53,932 nt of DNA, taken from the NCBI GenBank assembly GCA_947258615.1, contig CAMYIX010000034.1:1-53932 (forward strand). The letters are read 5' to 3'. The notes below the pieces were generated by a model, which was given only the letters and a program-made list of their open reading frames with translations, was not told the origin of the DNA and ran no database searches. Position numbers and translations under genes: made by a program. Shown one piece after another: positions 16,029-24,957 of the stretch; positions within the stretch are counted from its first letter, which is position 1; each line of letters opens with the position of its first letter. The stretch comes from an uncultured Ectothiorhodospiraceae bacterium. GTDB taxonomy: Bacteria > Pseudomonadota > Gammaproteobacteria > UBA9214.

Positions 16029-18674
16029 ATGACTACAACGGAAAACCGGGACCCGCCCTGGTATCGACAGCCCGCAGACCAGGTGCTGGCACATATGCGG
16101 GTCCGGGCAGATCACGGACTGGGCCGCGCCGACGTCAAGGCGAAACTGAAGCGCTATGGCATAAACGAAATAACAGAACAAAAAAGGCGTGGCTTTGCGC
16201 AGATTGTCGCCCGGCAATTCGCCGATTTCATGATCATTGTGCTGATCATCGCGGCGGTAATATCGGGCATCGTCGGAGAGCCGCAGGATGCGGCTGCCAT
16301 TGTCGTGATCGTGTTGCTCAATGCCGTGGTCGGCGCGGTACAGGAATACCGCGCCGAGCGCGCCGTTATCGCGCTGCGCGGCATGGCCGCACCGGAAGCG
16401 CGGGTACGCCGTGACGGCCAGGTCAAGTCGATCCCGGCGAGCCTGCTGGTCCCGGGCGATATCGTGCTGCTGGAGGCCGGCAACATCGTGCCCGCCGACC
16501 TGCGCCTGCTGGAGGTCGCCGAGTTCAAGCTTGACGAAGCTGCGCTGACGGGTGAATCACAGGCCATCGACAAGGACTCCGCGGCATTGCCGGACACGGA
16601 CCTGGCCGTGGCGGATCGCCGCAACATGGCCTTCAAGGGCACTCTGGTCGCCGGCGGGCGGAGTACCGGGGTGGTGGTCGCCACCGGGATGGCGACCGAA
16701 CTCGGCCAGGTTGCCACATTGCTGCACAAGCATGAGATTCCCCGGACACCGTTACAGTTGCGACTCGCGCGCTTTGGACAACGGCTGGCAATCGCCGTGC
16801 TGTTCATATGCGCCATCGTGTTTGTCTCCGGCCTGCTGCGGGATGAGCCGCTGCTGCTGATGTTTCTTACCGCGGTCACCCTGGCCGTGGCGGCAATCCC
16901 GGAGGCACTGCCGGCGGTGGTCACCGTGTCGCTGGCCCTGGGGGCGCGCAAGATGAGCCGTCACAACACCCTCATACGCCGACTGCCCGCGGTCGAGACC
17001 CTGGGTTCGGTCACCTATATCTGTGCCGACAAGACCGGCACCCTGACAGAAAACCGCATGCGCGTGGACGCGCTCTTTGCCGGCGACGAACAGCAGGGCG
17101 TCCTCCCGGGCGCGGCAGACAACGCCGCCCCCTGGCAGCAGCTGGGACAGGCCATGGCGCTGAACAACGACGTCCATCCACAGCCCGACGGCGGCGCCAG
17201 CGGCGACCCCACCGAGGTCCCGCTGTACCAGGCAGCCAGCGCAGCGGGGTTCGTCAAGGAGGTGCTCGAGGAATCCATGCCCCGGCTGGCGGAACTGCCG
17301 TTCGAGGCGGAACGCAAGCGCATGACCACCATCCACCGCGACCGCGACGGCATCAGCGCCTTCGTCAAGGGGGCACCGGAAGAGGTACTGTCGGGCTGCG
17401 TCAACCGGCTGACCGTAGACGGCCCCGCGGATGCGGACCTGGCCGCCTTGCACGCAACGGCGGAACGGCTGGCCGGCGAGGGCTACCGGGTACTGGCCTA
17501 TGCAACGCGCACCCTGGATGAACTGCCTGCCGAACTAGCGGCCGCGAACGTCGAGCAGGGGCTCAGCTTCCTCGGCTTTGTCGGCCTGATCGATCCACCG
17601 CGCGCCGAGGCGTTCGAGGCGGTCGACCTGTGCCGTTCCGCCGGCATCACACCGGTCATGATCACCGGCGACCATGCCGGCACCGCGCAGGCCATTGCCA
17701 GGCGCCTGGGCATCGCACGGGACAACGACACCGTGGTGACCGGCCAGGAACTCGAACAGCTGACAGCCGGGGAGCTGCAGGCCAGGGTAAGCCGCACCCC
17801 GGTATTCGCACGCGTCAACCCGGAGCAGAAGATCAAGATCGTGCAGGCGCTACAGGCACGCGGTGAATTCGTCGCCATGACCGGTGACGGGGTCAACGAT
17901 GCACCGGCACTGAAACGCGCCGAGATCGGCATCGCCATGGGTAAGAAGGGCACCGATGTGGCCCGCGAGGCGGCCGACATGGTGCTGCTCGATGACAACT
18001 TCGCAACCATTGTCGCGGCGGTGTCCGAGGGCCGCCGCATCTTCGACAACATCCGCAAGTTCATCAAGGACACCATGAGCTCCAACTCGGGGGAGATCTG
18101 GACCCTGTTCCTGGCCCCGTTTCTCGGCCTGCCGCTACCCCTGCTGCCGATCCACATCCTCTGGATCAACCTGGTCACCGATGGCCTGCCCGGGCTGGCC
18201 TTCACCGCCGAGCCCGCCGAACCCGGCAGCATGCAACGCCCGCCACGCCCGCCCGACGAAAGCATCTTTGCCCACGGCATGTGGCAACACATCGTCTGGG
18301 TGGGCCTGTTCGTCGGCGGTGTGTCCATTGCCTCCCAGGCCTGGGCCTATGGCCGGGGGACCGAATACTGGCAGACCGTGGTATTCACCGTGCTCACCCT
18401 CTCCCAGCTGTTCCACTCCCTGGAGGCACGCAGCGAGCGCGAGTCGCTGTTCCGCCTCGGTCTGACCAGCAACCTGCCCATGCTGGGCGCGGTGCTGCTC
18501 ACCGTGGCCCTGCAGCTGGCAGTGATCTACACCCCTGCCCTGAATGCCGTGTTCAAGACCCAGCCGCTGCCCCTGTCCGACCTGCTGCTGTGCTTTGGCC
18601 TGTCCTCGCTGGTGATGTTCGCCGTGGAATTTGAGAAGTGGCTGATCAGGCGGGGTCGACTGTATAGCGCCTGA
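16029..18674 (+). CDS. P-type Ca2+-transporting ATPase (P2A-like)
   Basis: The 881-residue membrane pump has the full P-type set: actuator motif LTGES, phosphorylation site DKTGTLTENRM (D334), and hinge TGDGVNDAPALK. Ten membrane helices are expected. M4 carries PEALP (SERCA has PEGLP), M5 SSNSGE and M6 NLVTDGLP. These keep the acidic and Asn residues of the SERCA ion sites, so Ca2+ export is likely, with Mn2+ or Na+ as alternatives. The N-terminal cation ATPase domain (WYRQPADQVLAHM) is also typical. ATG 16029 is preferred over the in-frame 15999 start because family members begin near this point. It faces the VIT1-like gene tail to tail. Confidence 0.93.
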   Translation: MTTTENRDPPWYRQPADQVLAHMRVRADHGLGRADVKAKLKRYGINEITEQKRRGFAQIVARQFADFMIIVLIIAAVISGIVGEPQDAAAIVVIVLLNAVVGAVQEYRAERAVIALRGMAAPEARVRRDGQVKSIPASLLVPGDIVLLEAGNIVPADLRLLEVAEFKLDEAALTGESQAIDKDSAALPDTDLAVADRRNMAFKGTLVAGGRSTGVVVATGMATELGQVATLLHKHEIPRTPLQLRLARFGQRLAIAVLFICAIVFVSGLLRDEPLLLMFLTAVTLAVAAIPEALPAVVTVSLALGARKMSRHNTLIRRLPAVETLGSVTYICADKTGTLTENRMRVDALFAGDEQQGVLPGAADNAAPWQQLGQAMALNNDVHPQPDGGASGDPTEVPLYQAASAAGFVKEVLEESMPRLAELPFEAERKRMTTIHRDRDGISAFVKGAPEEVLSGCVNRLTVDGPADADLAALHATAERLAGEGYRVLAYATRTLDELPAELAAANVEQGLSFLGFVGLIDPPRAEAFEAVDLCRSAGITPVMITGDHAGTAQAIARRLGIARDNDTVVTGQELEQLTAGELQARVSRTPVFARVNPEQKIKIVQALQARGEFVAMTGDGVNDAPALKRAEIGIAMGKKGTDVAREAADMVLLDDNFATIVAAVSEGRRIFDNIRKFIKDTMSSNSGEIWTLFLAPFLGLPLPLLPIHILWINLVTDGLPGLAFTAEPAEPGSMQRPPRPPDESIFAHGMWQHIVWVGLFVGGVSIASQAWAYGRGTEYWQTVVFTVLTLSQLFHSLEARSERESLFRLGLTSNLPMLGAVLLTVALQLAVIYTPALNAVFKTQPLPLSDLLLCFGLSSLVMFAVEFEKWLIRRGRLYSA

Positions 18675-18700
18675 TGGGTCGTCAATTCCCGCATGGGGCT

Positions 18701-19276
18701 TCAGTTGCCGATCAACAGGATGACCCCGGCCGTCAGCACGGCGATGACCAGGGTGCGCAGCCCGCTCCATAGCCAGAAACGCCCGCTGATGGCACCCAGG
18801 AATGTCCCTAGCAGGAAGAGGGTTGCAAAGGCCACCACAATGGAAGACTCCAGCGGCCCCAGTGGCAGGTTGATCCCGGCATCCACCAGCCACAACGGTG
18901 TTATGACGACCAGCGCCATAAGTAGCGGCGCCAGGCCGTTGACCGCGGCGATCAGCAGCGGCACCAGTCGCGCCGCGGCACCGTGGGCGGTGTCCCCGAG
19001 GTCACGCACCAGGGCCCGCTCCAGCGCCACCAGTTCCCGCTCACGTTCAGCAGCCTCGCTCACATAGGCGCTGGACAGGCCGCTCACCGTCAGCGCGATC
19101 GCAGCCCCCAGGCAGGCACTGATCGCGACCGGAACCGGCACACCGCCGGTAGCATAGAAACCCATGATCAACCCCAGCATGGTCAATGCACCATCGAAAC
19201 CATTGGTCACGAAATAGCGCCGGGCAATCCGGTGGGCATGGGTCAGCTGGACAAGCAGGCGCAGTCGCTCGAACAT
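18701..19276 (-). CDS. VIT1/CCC1-family membrane transporter
   Basis: The 191-residue integral membrane protein has five predicted helices and the VIT1/CCC1 feel: NGFDGALTMLGLIMGFYATGG at the start, then SGLSSAYVSEAAERERELVALERAL, a helix with Glu/Arg like the metal-binding domain. The family exports Fe2+ or Mn2+ from the cytosol in exchange for protons. It is shorter than plant VIT1 but similar to many prokaryotic members. It lies 15 bases after the DUF211 gene, so the two are very likely translated from one message. It converges on the Ca2+-ATPase gene. Confidence 0.85.
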   Translation of the reverse strand: MFERLRLLVQLTHAHRIARRYFVTNGFDGALTMLGLIMGFYATGGVPVPVAISACLGAAIALTVSGLSSAYVSEAAERERELVALERALVRDLGDTAHGAAARLVPLLIAAVNGLAPLLMALVVITPLWLVDAGINLPLGPLESSIVVAFATLFLLGTFLGAISGRFWLWSGLRTLVIAVLTAGVILLIGN

Positions 19277-19291
19277 GGTGCAGGCGTGTGC

Positions 19292-19573
19292 CTAGACCTC
19301 GACGGCCGGTGCATTTCCGGAAGCCTGCACCTCCACTTCGTCGATGCTGTGTACCGAACCGCCCAAGCGGGTGATCGTCTCGACCACTGCATCGTAGGGG
19401 ACATCTTCACCCTCGATTATGATCACCGTCGTCTCGGTCTTCTCATCCATTTCAGTGACGGTCAGCCTGATGCGACAGTCCCTGTGCTGTCCGGCAATGG
19501 CGCTGGCAAACTCCAGTGCGTTGGGACTGTGGGGTTTCAGCACGTCAAGCACGATTCGTTTCAGAGAAGCCAT
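19292..19573 (-). CDS. DUF211-family protein
   Basis: The 93-residue cytoplasmic protein matches the DUF211 pattern: MASLKRIVLDVLKPHSPN start, a ferredoxin-like beta-alpha-beta layout, and GSVHSIDEVEV near the end. The family is best known from archaea and has no established function; its fold resembles small ACT-like regulatory domains (inference). It is the first gene of a two-gene unit with the VIT1/CCC1 transporter, which suggests it serves metal transport, perhaps as a sensor. The divergent neighbour is a secreted rhodanese, 182 bases away. Confidence 0.85.
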   Translation of the reverse strand: MASLKRIVLDVLKPHSPNALEFASAIAGQHRDCRIRLTVTEMDEKTETTVIIIEGEDVPYDAVVETITRLGGSVHSIDEVEVQASGNAPAVEV

Positions 19574-19755
19574 GGCAGTTACTCCATGAAGGAAGAACGA
19601 GAATGATTGCTACACTGCTATTATGATAATAACCCATTTGCCCGGCCCACGATCAGCCGGGACAGATTCGTCGATACTACGCCGCTTCCGGCAGGAAACC
19701 CCGGAATCGCAGACCACGCCGTGTTGAACCGCATCACATAAAGGAGGCAAACCGC

Positions 19756-20226
19756 ATGAGACTCAACATCACTGGCATCGCCACCACTCTTCTGCTTGCG
19801 GTCTTCAGCACGGGGAATGTCCATGCCGCGCCAGTACCGGAGGTCGTCACCAAACTGGTTGCCGAGACCAAGGCACTGGTCACCACCATCGACATGGAGA
19901 ACTTCAGAAAGGTCGTCGACCTCAAGGCCTACGACTACATCATCGACGTGCGCGAACCCGATGAATATGCCTCCGGTCATGTTCCGGGCGCCATCAACAT
20001 CCCCCGCGGTGTGATCGAATTCCGGATCTGGCCCCTGGTGGGTTATCCCGACAACACCAACACCGGCCTGCGTATCTATACCTACTGCAAGACCGGCAGC
20101 CGTTGTGCCCTGGCCGCCCGCTCCCTGCAGGACCTGGGCTTCACCGATGTCACGGCCGTGAACATGAAGCTGGCCGACTGGGGGGACGCCGGCCACCCGC
20201 TGGTCTACCCCATACTGGATTTCTGA
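19756..20226 (+). CDS. Periplasmic rhodanese-domain protein
   Basis: The 156-residue protein starts with a signal peptide (cleavage near VHA-AP, residue 24) and is otherwise one rhodanese domain. DVREPDEYASGHVPGAINIPRG is the CH2A-like block and the active loop is CKTGSR with a catalytic Cys. Rhodaneses carry a persulfide on that Cys and move sulfane sulfur or handle thiols; this one would act in the periplasm. An excellent Shine-Dalgarno (AAAGGAGG) precedes the ATG. The yihY-type gene follows after 40 bases on the same strand. Confidence 0.92.
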   Translation: MRLNITGIATTLLLAVFSTGNVHAAPVPEVVTKLVAETKALVTTIDMENFRKVVDLKAYDYIIDVREPDEYASGHVPGAINIPRGVIEFRIWPLVGYPDNTNTGLRIYTYCKTGSRCALAARSLQDLGFTDVTAVNMKLADWGDAGHPLVYPILDF

Positions 20227-20266
20227 ACCTGAAGCGCCTGAGCAGCATCCCGCAGCGGGGCAGACC

Positions 20267-21157
20267 ATGACCTCCGAGATCAGCCGCATTGCGTACGTAC
20301 TCGAGAACCCCCTGCACTTCACGGGCAGTGTCATCAGCGGGTTTCGTGCCAACCAGGGCCTCCTGCTGGCCGGTGCGGTCGCCTACTACACCCTGCTGTC
20401 GATTGTTCCCATGCTGGCTCTGATCCTGATCGTGCTGTCACAGCTGACCGACCTGCAACTGCTGCTGGACACCACGCGCGAATACCTCAGCCTGGTGGCA
20501 CCGGGCCAGTCGGACAACCTGACCGCGCAGCTCACCGCCTTCCTGCACGACTGGAAGCTGGTCGGTGTCCTGGGCCTGCTCATGCTGGTGCTGTTCAGTT
20601 CGCTGGCCTTCACCACTCTGGAAAACGCCATGTCGGTGATCTTCTTTCACCGCGTGGCCATCCACCGCCGGCACTTCCTGGTCTCGGCCATCATCCCCTA
20701 CTGCTATATCCTGTTCCTCGCCCTGGGTCTGTTCCTGGTGAGCACCGTGAGCGGCATCCTGGATTCGATGGATGAAACCGGTTTCACCGTTATGGGCCAT
20801 ACCTGGTCACTCAGCGGTCACACCACCGGCATCATCTACGCCACCGGCCTGGTCGGCGAGGTGCTGCTACTGTCCTCGCTCTACCTGGTGATGCCGATCG
20901 GCCGCCTGGCACTGAGCCATGCCCTGATCGGGGGGATCACCGCCACCGCACTGTGGGAACTGACACGCCACTTCCTGATCTGGTATTTCTCCACCCTGTC
21001 GATCGTCAACGTAGTGTACGGCACCTTTGCCACGGCCATCATCATACTGCTCAGCCTGGAGGTCGGCGCCATCATCCTGCTGCTGGGGGCCCAGGTGATC
21101 TCCGAGTACGAACGCATCGGCAGCAATGAAGCGGGAGCCGGAGAGCTGCACACATGA
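20267..21157 (+). CDS. yihY: YihY/BrkB-family inner-membrane protein
   Basis: The 296-residue protein has six hydrophobic segments and the family motifs AGAVAYYTLLSIVPMLALIL and GTFATAIIILLSLEVGAIILLLGAQVISEYE. YihY was once thought to be RNase BN, but that activity belongs to another protein; the true role is unknown, possibly transport. Its stop at 21157 lies 37 bases before the deacetylase ATG, so the two are likely cotranscribed together with the rhodanese. Confidence 0.92.
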   Translation: MTSEISRIAYVLENPLHFTGSVISGFRANQGLLLAGAVAYYTLLSIVPMLALILIVLSQLTDLQLLLDTTREYLSLVAPGQSDNLTAQLTAFLHDWKLVGVLGLLMLVLFSSLAFTTLENAMSVIFFHRVAIHRRHFLVSAIIPYCYILFLALGLFLVSTVSGILDSMDETGFTVMGHTWSLSGHTTGIIYATGLVGEVLLLSSLYLVMPIGRLALSHALIGGITATALWELTRHFLIWYFSTLSIVNVVYGTFATAIIILLSLEVGAIILLLGAQVISEYERIGSNEAGAGELHT

Positions 21158-21194
21158 ACCTGCCTGTGATCACGCACCCTACCGGCATGACACT

Positions 21195-22274
21195 ATGAAA
21201 CGCGCCGCCGGATTTGGCCGGGTTTGCAGCCTGGCATGCGGTCTGCTGCTGGCAACCCAGTTGCCGGCCGCGAACCATGCCGTGATCCTGCAGTACCACC
21301 ATTTCGGTGACGACACCCCACCCTCCACCAGCGTGACACTGGCACAGTTCGACCGCCACCTGGAACACCTGGCGCAGAACGACTACCGGGTATGGCCACT
21401 GGAGCGCGTGGTGCAACAGCTCAGGGCAGGCGCGGAACTGCCCGACAAGGTCGTCGCGATCAGTGTCGACGATGCCTACCTGTCGGTCTACCGGGAGGCC
21501 TTTCCGCGCCTGCGGGCGCGTGGCTGGCCGTTCACGGTGTTCGTCTCACCTGGGCCGGTCGATCGCCACTCGCCCGGCCAGATGACCTGGGAACAGATGC
21601 GCGAGATGTCGCGCCACGGGGTCAGCTTCGCCAATCACAGCCTCGATCACGCCCACCTGATACGCCAGGGGCCAAACGAGGATACCGCGGCCTGGCGGGC
21701 GCGCGTGCGCCGTGACATCGTGCAGGCCCAGCAGCGCCTGGAACAGGAACTGGGTCAGGCACCGCGACTGTTCGCCTACCCCTATGGCGAATATGACAAT
21801 CCATTGAAGTCATTGCTGGGTGAACAGGGCTTCGTGGCCTTCGGTCAGCAGTCCGGCCCAGCCAGTCACAACTCCGATTTTCTGGCCCTGCCCCGCTTCG
21901 CCATGGCCGTTCCCTATGCCGCGATCGAGGACTTCCGGGTGAAGCTGCAAACCCTGCCCCTGCCGGTGATACAGGCGCAACCGGACGATCCCCTGCTGCC
22001 CGTCGCCGAGAGCCGGCCGCGACTGCGTGTCCAGCTGCAGGCGGGTGATTACCTCGCGGACAGCCTGAGTTGTTATGTCTCCGGTCAGGGCCGTGCGCCA
22101 GTGCGTTGGCTTGATGATGCTCAACCGGCCTTTGAGGTCCAGGCAGCCCGCCCCCTCGCGATCGGGCGCAGCCGCTACAACTGCACCGCCCGTGCCCTCC
22201 AGGGCAACCGCTATTACTGGTACAGCCACCTGTGGATCCGGCGTCACCCGGACGGCAGCTGGCAGCAGGAATAG
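21195..22274 (+). CDS. Secreted polysaccharide deacetylase family protein
   Basis: The 359-residue protein has a signal peptide (cleavage near LPA-AN, residue 27) and a NodB-type deacetylase domain. Metal motif 1 appears as SVDDAY and motif 2 as HSLDHAH; LFAYPYGEYD matches a later conserved motif. HHFGDDTPPSTSVTLAQFDRHL resembles the N-terminal half of PgaB, which removes acetyl groups from poly-N-acetylglucosamine. About 90 C-terminal residues (from about 270) are an extra domain without a clear match. The frame starts earlier inside yihY, but ATG 21195 gives a proper signal. No pga genes are nearby, so the substrate is open. Confidence 0.88.
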   Translation: MKRAAGFGRVCSLACGLLLATQLPAANHAVILQYHHFGDDTPPSTSVTLAQFDRHLEHLAQNDYRVWPLERVVQQLRAGAELPDKVVAISVDDAYLSVYREAFPRLRARGWPFTVFVSPGPVDRHSPGQMTWEQMREMSRHGVSFANHSLDHAHLIRQGPNEDTAAWRARVRRDIVQAQQRLEQELGQAPRLFAYPYGEYDNPLKSLLGEQGFVAFGQQSGPASHNSDFLALPRFAMAVPYAAIEDFRVKLQTLPLPVIQAQPDDPLLPVAESRPRLRVQLQAGDYLADSLSCYVSGQGRAPVRWLDDAQPAFEVQAARPLAIGRSRYNCTARALQGNRYYWYSHLWIRRHPDGSWQQE

Positions 22275-22301
22275 ACACCGCGCCCGGCCACAACCCCGGG
22301 C

Positions 22302-22330
22302 TTGTCATCTCGATAATATTAGCTTATGAT
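22302..22330 (+). promoter_or_regulatory. Sigma-70-type promoter of the glucosaminidase gene
   Basis: TTGTCA (22302-22307) and TATGAT (22325-22330) are separated by exactly 17 bases. The start of transcription would fall near 22337, at the left edge of a small palindrome. Confidence 0.7.
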
Positions 22331-22336
22331 TATATA

Positions 22337-22350
22337 CTGATACTTATCAG
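22337..22350. promoter_or_regulatory. Palindrome at the promoter start region
   Basis: CTGATA (22337-22342) and TATCAG (22345-22350) are perfect arms with two bases between. The position just after the -10 box fits an operator, but no regulator can be named. Confidence 0.35.
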
Positions 22351-22359
22351 GATCGCACC

Positions 22360-23382
22360 ATGCGCACGCGCCAGAGTTACCGCTTCTATCTGATTATTAT
22401 TGTTATTTTTTCCACACTGCTGGCGTACGGCCGTGCCGCCACGGCGTGGGGACGCTATCAGGCAGCCCCGCACAGCTATCCGGTGGCCTATACACCCGGG
22501 CCCGTCCAGGCCGTCAATCATGGCTACGGTACGCCCCGCTGGACACCCTACCCGCTGCGCCCATCGCAAGGGGGTCCCGCCTCGCGAAGCGTGCCCCGGC
22601 AAGCACTGCAGACCGCTGCCCTGACAACACCCGTGAGGGCGCGACAGCAAGCGGCACCCGTATCCACCTCGACGCGCAGCAATACGACCACCGATCTGCC
22701 TGCGACCCTTACAGACCCCGCTGTTTCGAACACCGAAAAGAAACAGCTGTTCATAGAGAAACTGCTGCCACTGGTACGTGCGGAAAATGAACGCCTCGAG
22801 AAAACGCGTCGACGCGTCCTGAGTTTGCTGGCGATGAACGCCGAGCCGGGCAGGCAACTCAGCGAGGCGGATGCGGACTGGCTGCGCCAGCTGGCAAGGT
22901 CGTACCGCATCGATGACGATCCACTGGACAATGAAACGTCCGCTGCCGCATTGAAGAACAAGGTAGACACTATTCCCGCGGGACTGGCTATCGCACAGGC
23001 GGCCAATGAATCGGCCTGGGGAGATTCCCGCTTTGCCCGGGAAGGCAACAATCTCTTCGGCATCTGGACCTACGACCCCGCAAAGGGCATCAAGCCCAAA
23101 AACCGTGCCGCCGGCAAGACCCACCTGGTACGCGTCTACGAGGACATAGGCGAGTCGGTCCGTTCCTACATGCACAACCTGAACAGCCACCCGGCCTACC
23201 AGGCACTGCGTGCAGAACGCGCCCGGCTGCGTGCCACGGGCAAACCGCTCGATGCCATCGTACTGGCCGGCGGACTCAGTAAGTACTCAGAACTGGGCGA
23301 GGAATACGTCAAGCGCATTCGTGCCATGATCAGGGACAACAAGCTGGAGCGTCTCGACCACGCCCGGCTGGCCGCGGTATAG
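22360..23382 (+). CDS. Bax-like glucosaminidase-domain protein
   Basis: The 340-residue protein has an N-terminal signal or anchor helix (residues 9-28), a Pro/Ser/Thr-rich low-complexity stretch (about 30-125), and a C-terminal glucosaminidase (GH73-type) domain. The domain shows AIAQAANESAWGDSRFAREGNNLFGIW with the likely catalytic Glu, and YEDIGESVRSYMHNLNSHPAYQ, as in E. coli Bax and FlgJ. It should cut N-acetylglucosaminyl bonds in peptidoglycan in the periplasm. It has its own promoter at 22302-22330. Confidence 0.92.
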   Translation: MRTRQSYRFYLIIIVIFSTLLAYGRAATAWGRYQAAPHSYPVAYTPGPVQAVNHGYGTPRWTPYPLRPSQGGPASRSVPRQALQTAALTTPVRARQQAAPVSTSTRSNTTTDLPATLTDPAVSNTEKKQLFIEKLLPLVRAENERLEKTRRRVLSLLAMNAEPGRQLSEADADWLRQLARSYRIDDDPLDNETSAAALKNKVDTIPAGLAIAQAANESAWGDSRFAREGNNLFGIWTYDPAKGIKPKNRAAGKTHLVRVYEDIGESVRSYMHNLNSHPAYQALRAERARLRATGKPLDAIVLAGGLSKYSELGEEYVKRIRAMIRDNKLERLDHARLAAV

Positions 23383-23447
23383 CCGAAGACACACGCCCGG
23401 CCGATCGCAGGCACGCAAGCAGAGGGTACAGGTGCTACCATCGAGCT

Positions 23448-24743
23448 GTGACCGCTGAATCCGCCTGCGCCGTGTCCTTGCCGAACCCACCACCCCGCGT
23501 GCCGGCCACCGGCCCCTGCCGGCAATGCGACCGCCTGGTTCCCGGCTTGTTGTGTACTTTCCTGCTGCTGGCCTTCACCCCTATCCCGGCTCCGCTACTC
23601 GCCCAGGCGCTGGAATACCGCCAACAGGCAATTACGGTTGACGGGATCGCCCGCCAGGTACACCTGCCTGCGGGCTACATCCTGGAAGTACTGACCGCAG
23701 AACTGGACGGCCCGCGTCTGCTCAGTTTTGCCCCAAACGGCGATCTCTTCATCGGCTCCAAATCAGGCCAGGTCTATCGCCTTATGCCACCCTACACGCG
23801 GCCCGAGGTCCTGGTGAAGCTCGACGACTACCCCCACAGCGTGGCGCTGCGCACGGGCGAGATCCTGATCGCGCAAACCGACGGCCTCTACCGTGCCCCC
23901 TATCGGCCGGGGCAGGCGCGCATCGCACCCGAATCGGTCACCCGGCTCGCCGCACTCCCTGGCGGAGGTGGTCACAACAGCCGCACGGTGGGCATCGGCC
24001 CGGACGGGCGGGTGTATGTCAGTCTCGGCATCAGCGGCAACTGCAGCGACCAGTTCCTGGGGGCCGACTACCCCTTCAAGGACCGGCGCGGCGGTATCCT
24101 GGTGTTGAACGAAGACAGCGGTGAAGCCCGGCTGGAACCGTTTGCATCCGGCCTGCGCAACCCGGTCGGTTTCGACTGGCACCCGCAAAGCGGTGTGCTC
24201 TATGCCAGCAACAACGGTCCCGACCACCTGGGCTTCGAACAGCCGCGCGAGTATTTCAGTCGCGTCGATGCCGGGTCCTTTCACGGCATGCCGTGGTACC
24301 AGTACGACGGCCAGCGCGTCCGTCGTGACGACTGCATCCGTAGCCAGCCTCCACACACCCGGTCAGCGGTGTCGATACCGGTCGCGACCTTCCCTGCGCG
24401 CAATGCCCCCATGGGGGTGGCATTCGTCCCCACGGGCGCACTCGATGCCCGTTTCGAGCACGATGCCGTGGTCGCGCTGCGCGGTTCCTGGGGAACGCGT
24501 CCCTCCGGCAAGGCCTGGGGCGATCCCGCCACCCGGCGGCCCCCGAAACTGGTGTGGGTGCATTTCGATAATGGCAGCGTGGCCGGGGTCGATGATCTCG
24601 TCACCGGATTCCAGCTTGCTGACGGTGAGCGCTGGGCCCGGCCCGTGGGTGTCGCCGTCGGTCCCGATGGCGCCCTCTATTTCACCAGTGACAGCAGTGC
24701 GCAGGCCCTGTTCCGCCTGCGACGCGCACCCGCTTCCAGATAA
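23448..24743 (+). CDS. Secreted sorbosone dehydrogenase-like (PQQ-type) beta-propeller
   Basis: The protein of about 431 residues has a hydrophobic export signal (LVPGLLCTFLLLAFTPIPAPLLAQA) and a six-bladed glucose/sorbosone dehydrogenase propeller: FAPNGDLFIGSKSGQVYRL, HNSRTVGIGPDGRVYVSLG, ASGLRNPVGFDWHPQSGVLYASNNGPD and RPVGVAVGPDGALYFTSD. Such proteins oxidise sugars or aldehydes using pyrroloquinoline quinone in the periplasm, but many homologues have no proven substrate. The GTG at 23448 is the outermost start; nearby GTG codons (23472, 23499) are also possible. No PQQ synthesis genes are in the window. Confidence 0.85.
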   Translation: MTAESACAVSLPNPPPRVPATGPCRQCDRLVPGLLCTFLLLAFTPIPAPLLAQALEYRQQAITVDGIARQVHLPAGYILEVLTAELDGPRLLSFAPNGDLFIGSKSGQVYRLMPPYTRPEVLVKLDDYPHSVALRTGEILIAQTDGLYRAPYRPGQARIAPESVTRLAALPGGGGHNSRTVGIGPDGRVYVSLGISGNCSDQFLGADYPFKDRRGGILVLNEDSGEARLEPFASGLRNPVGFDWHPQSGVLYASNNGPDHLGFEQPREYFSRVDAGSFHGMPWYQYDGQRVRRDDCIRSQPPHTRSAVSIPVATFPARNAPMGVAFVPTGALDARFEHDAVVALRGSWGTRPSGKAWGDPATRRPPKLVWVHFDNGSVAGVDDLVTGFQLADGERWARPVGVAVGPDGALYFTSDSSAQALFRLRRAPASR

Positions 24744-24785
24744 GACGGCCTGGCAACCCGCCCGAATTGGCGCAGCCGACCCCGG

Positions 24786-24826
24786 GCAATATCACTGTGA
24801 AGATTGCGTTGCAGCATTGATATTGC
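24786..24826. repeat. Inverted repeat upstream of the FeoB-like gene
   Basis: Perfect 9-bp arms GCAATATCA (24786-24794) and TGATATTGC (24818-24826) flank 23 bases, which themselves contain repeated TTGC steps. It lies about 130 bases before the feoB-like start. It could be a hairpin or a dyad operator. Confidence 0.5.
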
Positions 24827-24957
24827 ATCACCGGCAGCGGGTTTTTTAGCACCGGTCTATCCTGAGCGGGGTGTTTTTTCGGAACAAACCCTCGCATTAA
24901 GGGGTATATAACGACTTTCTGCTTGTCGCCGTGCAACCCGTGGCCGACAATAGCGGG

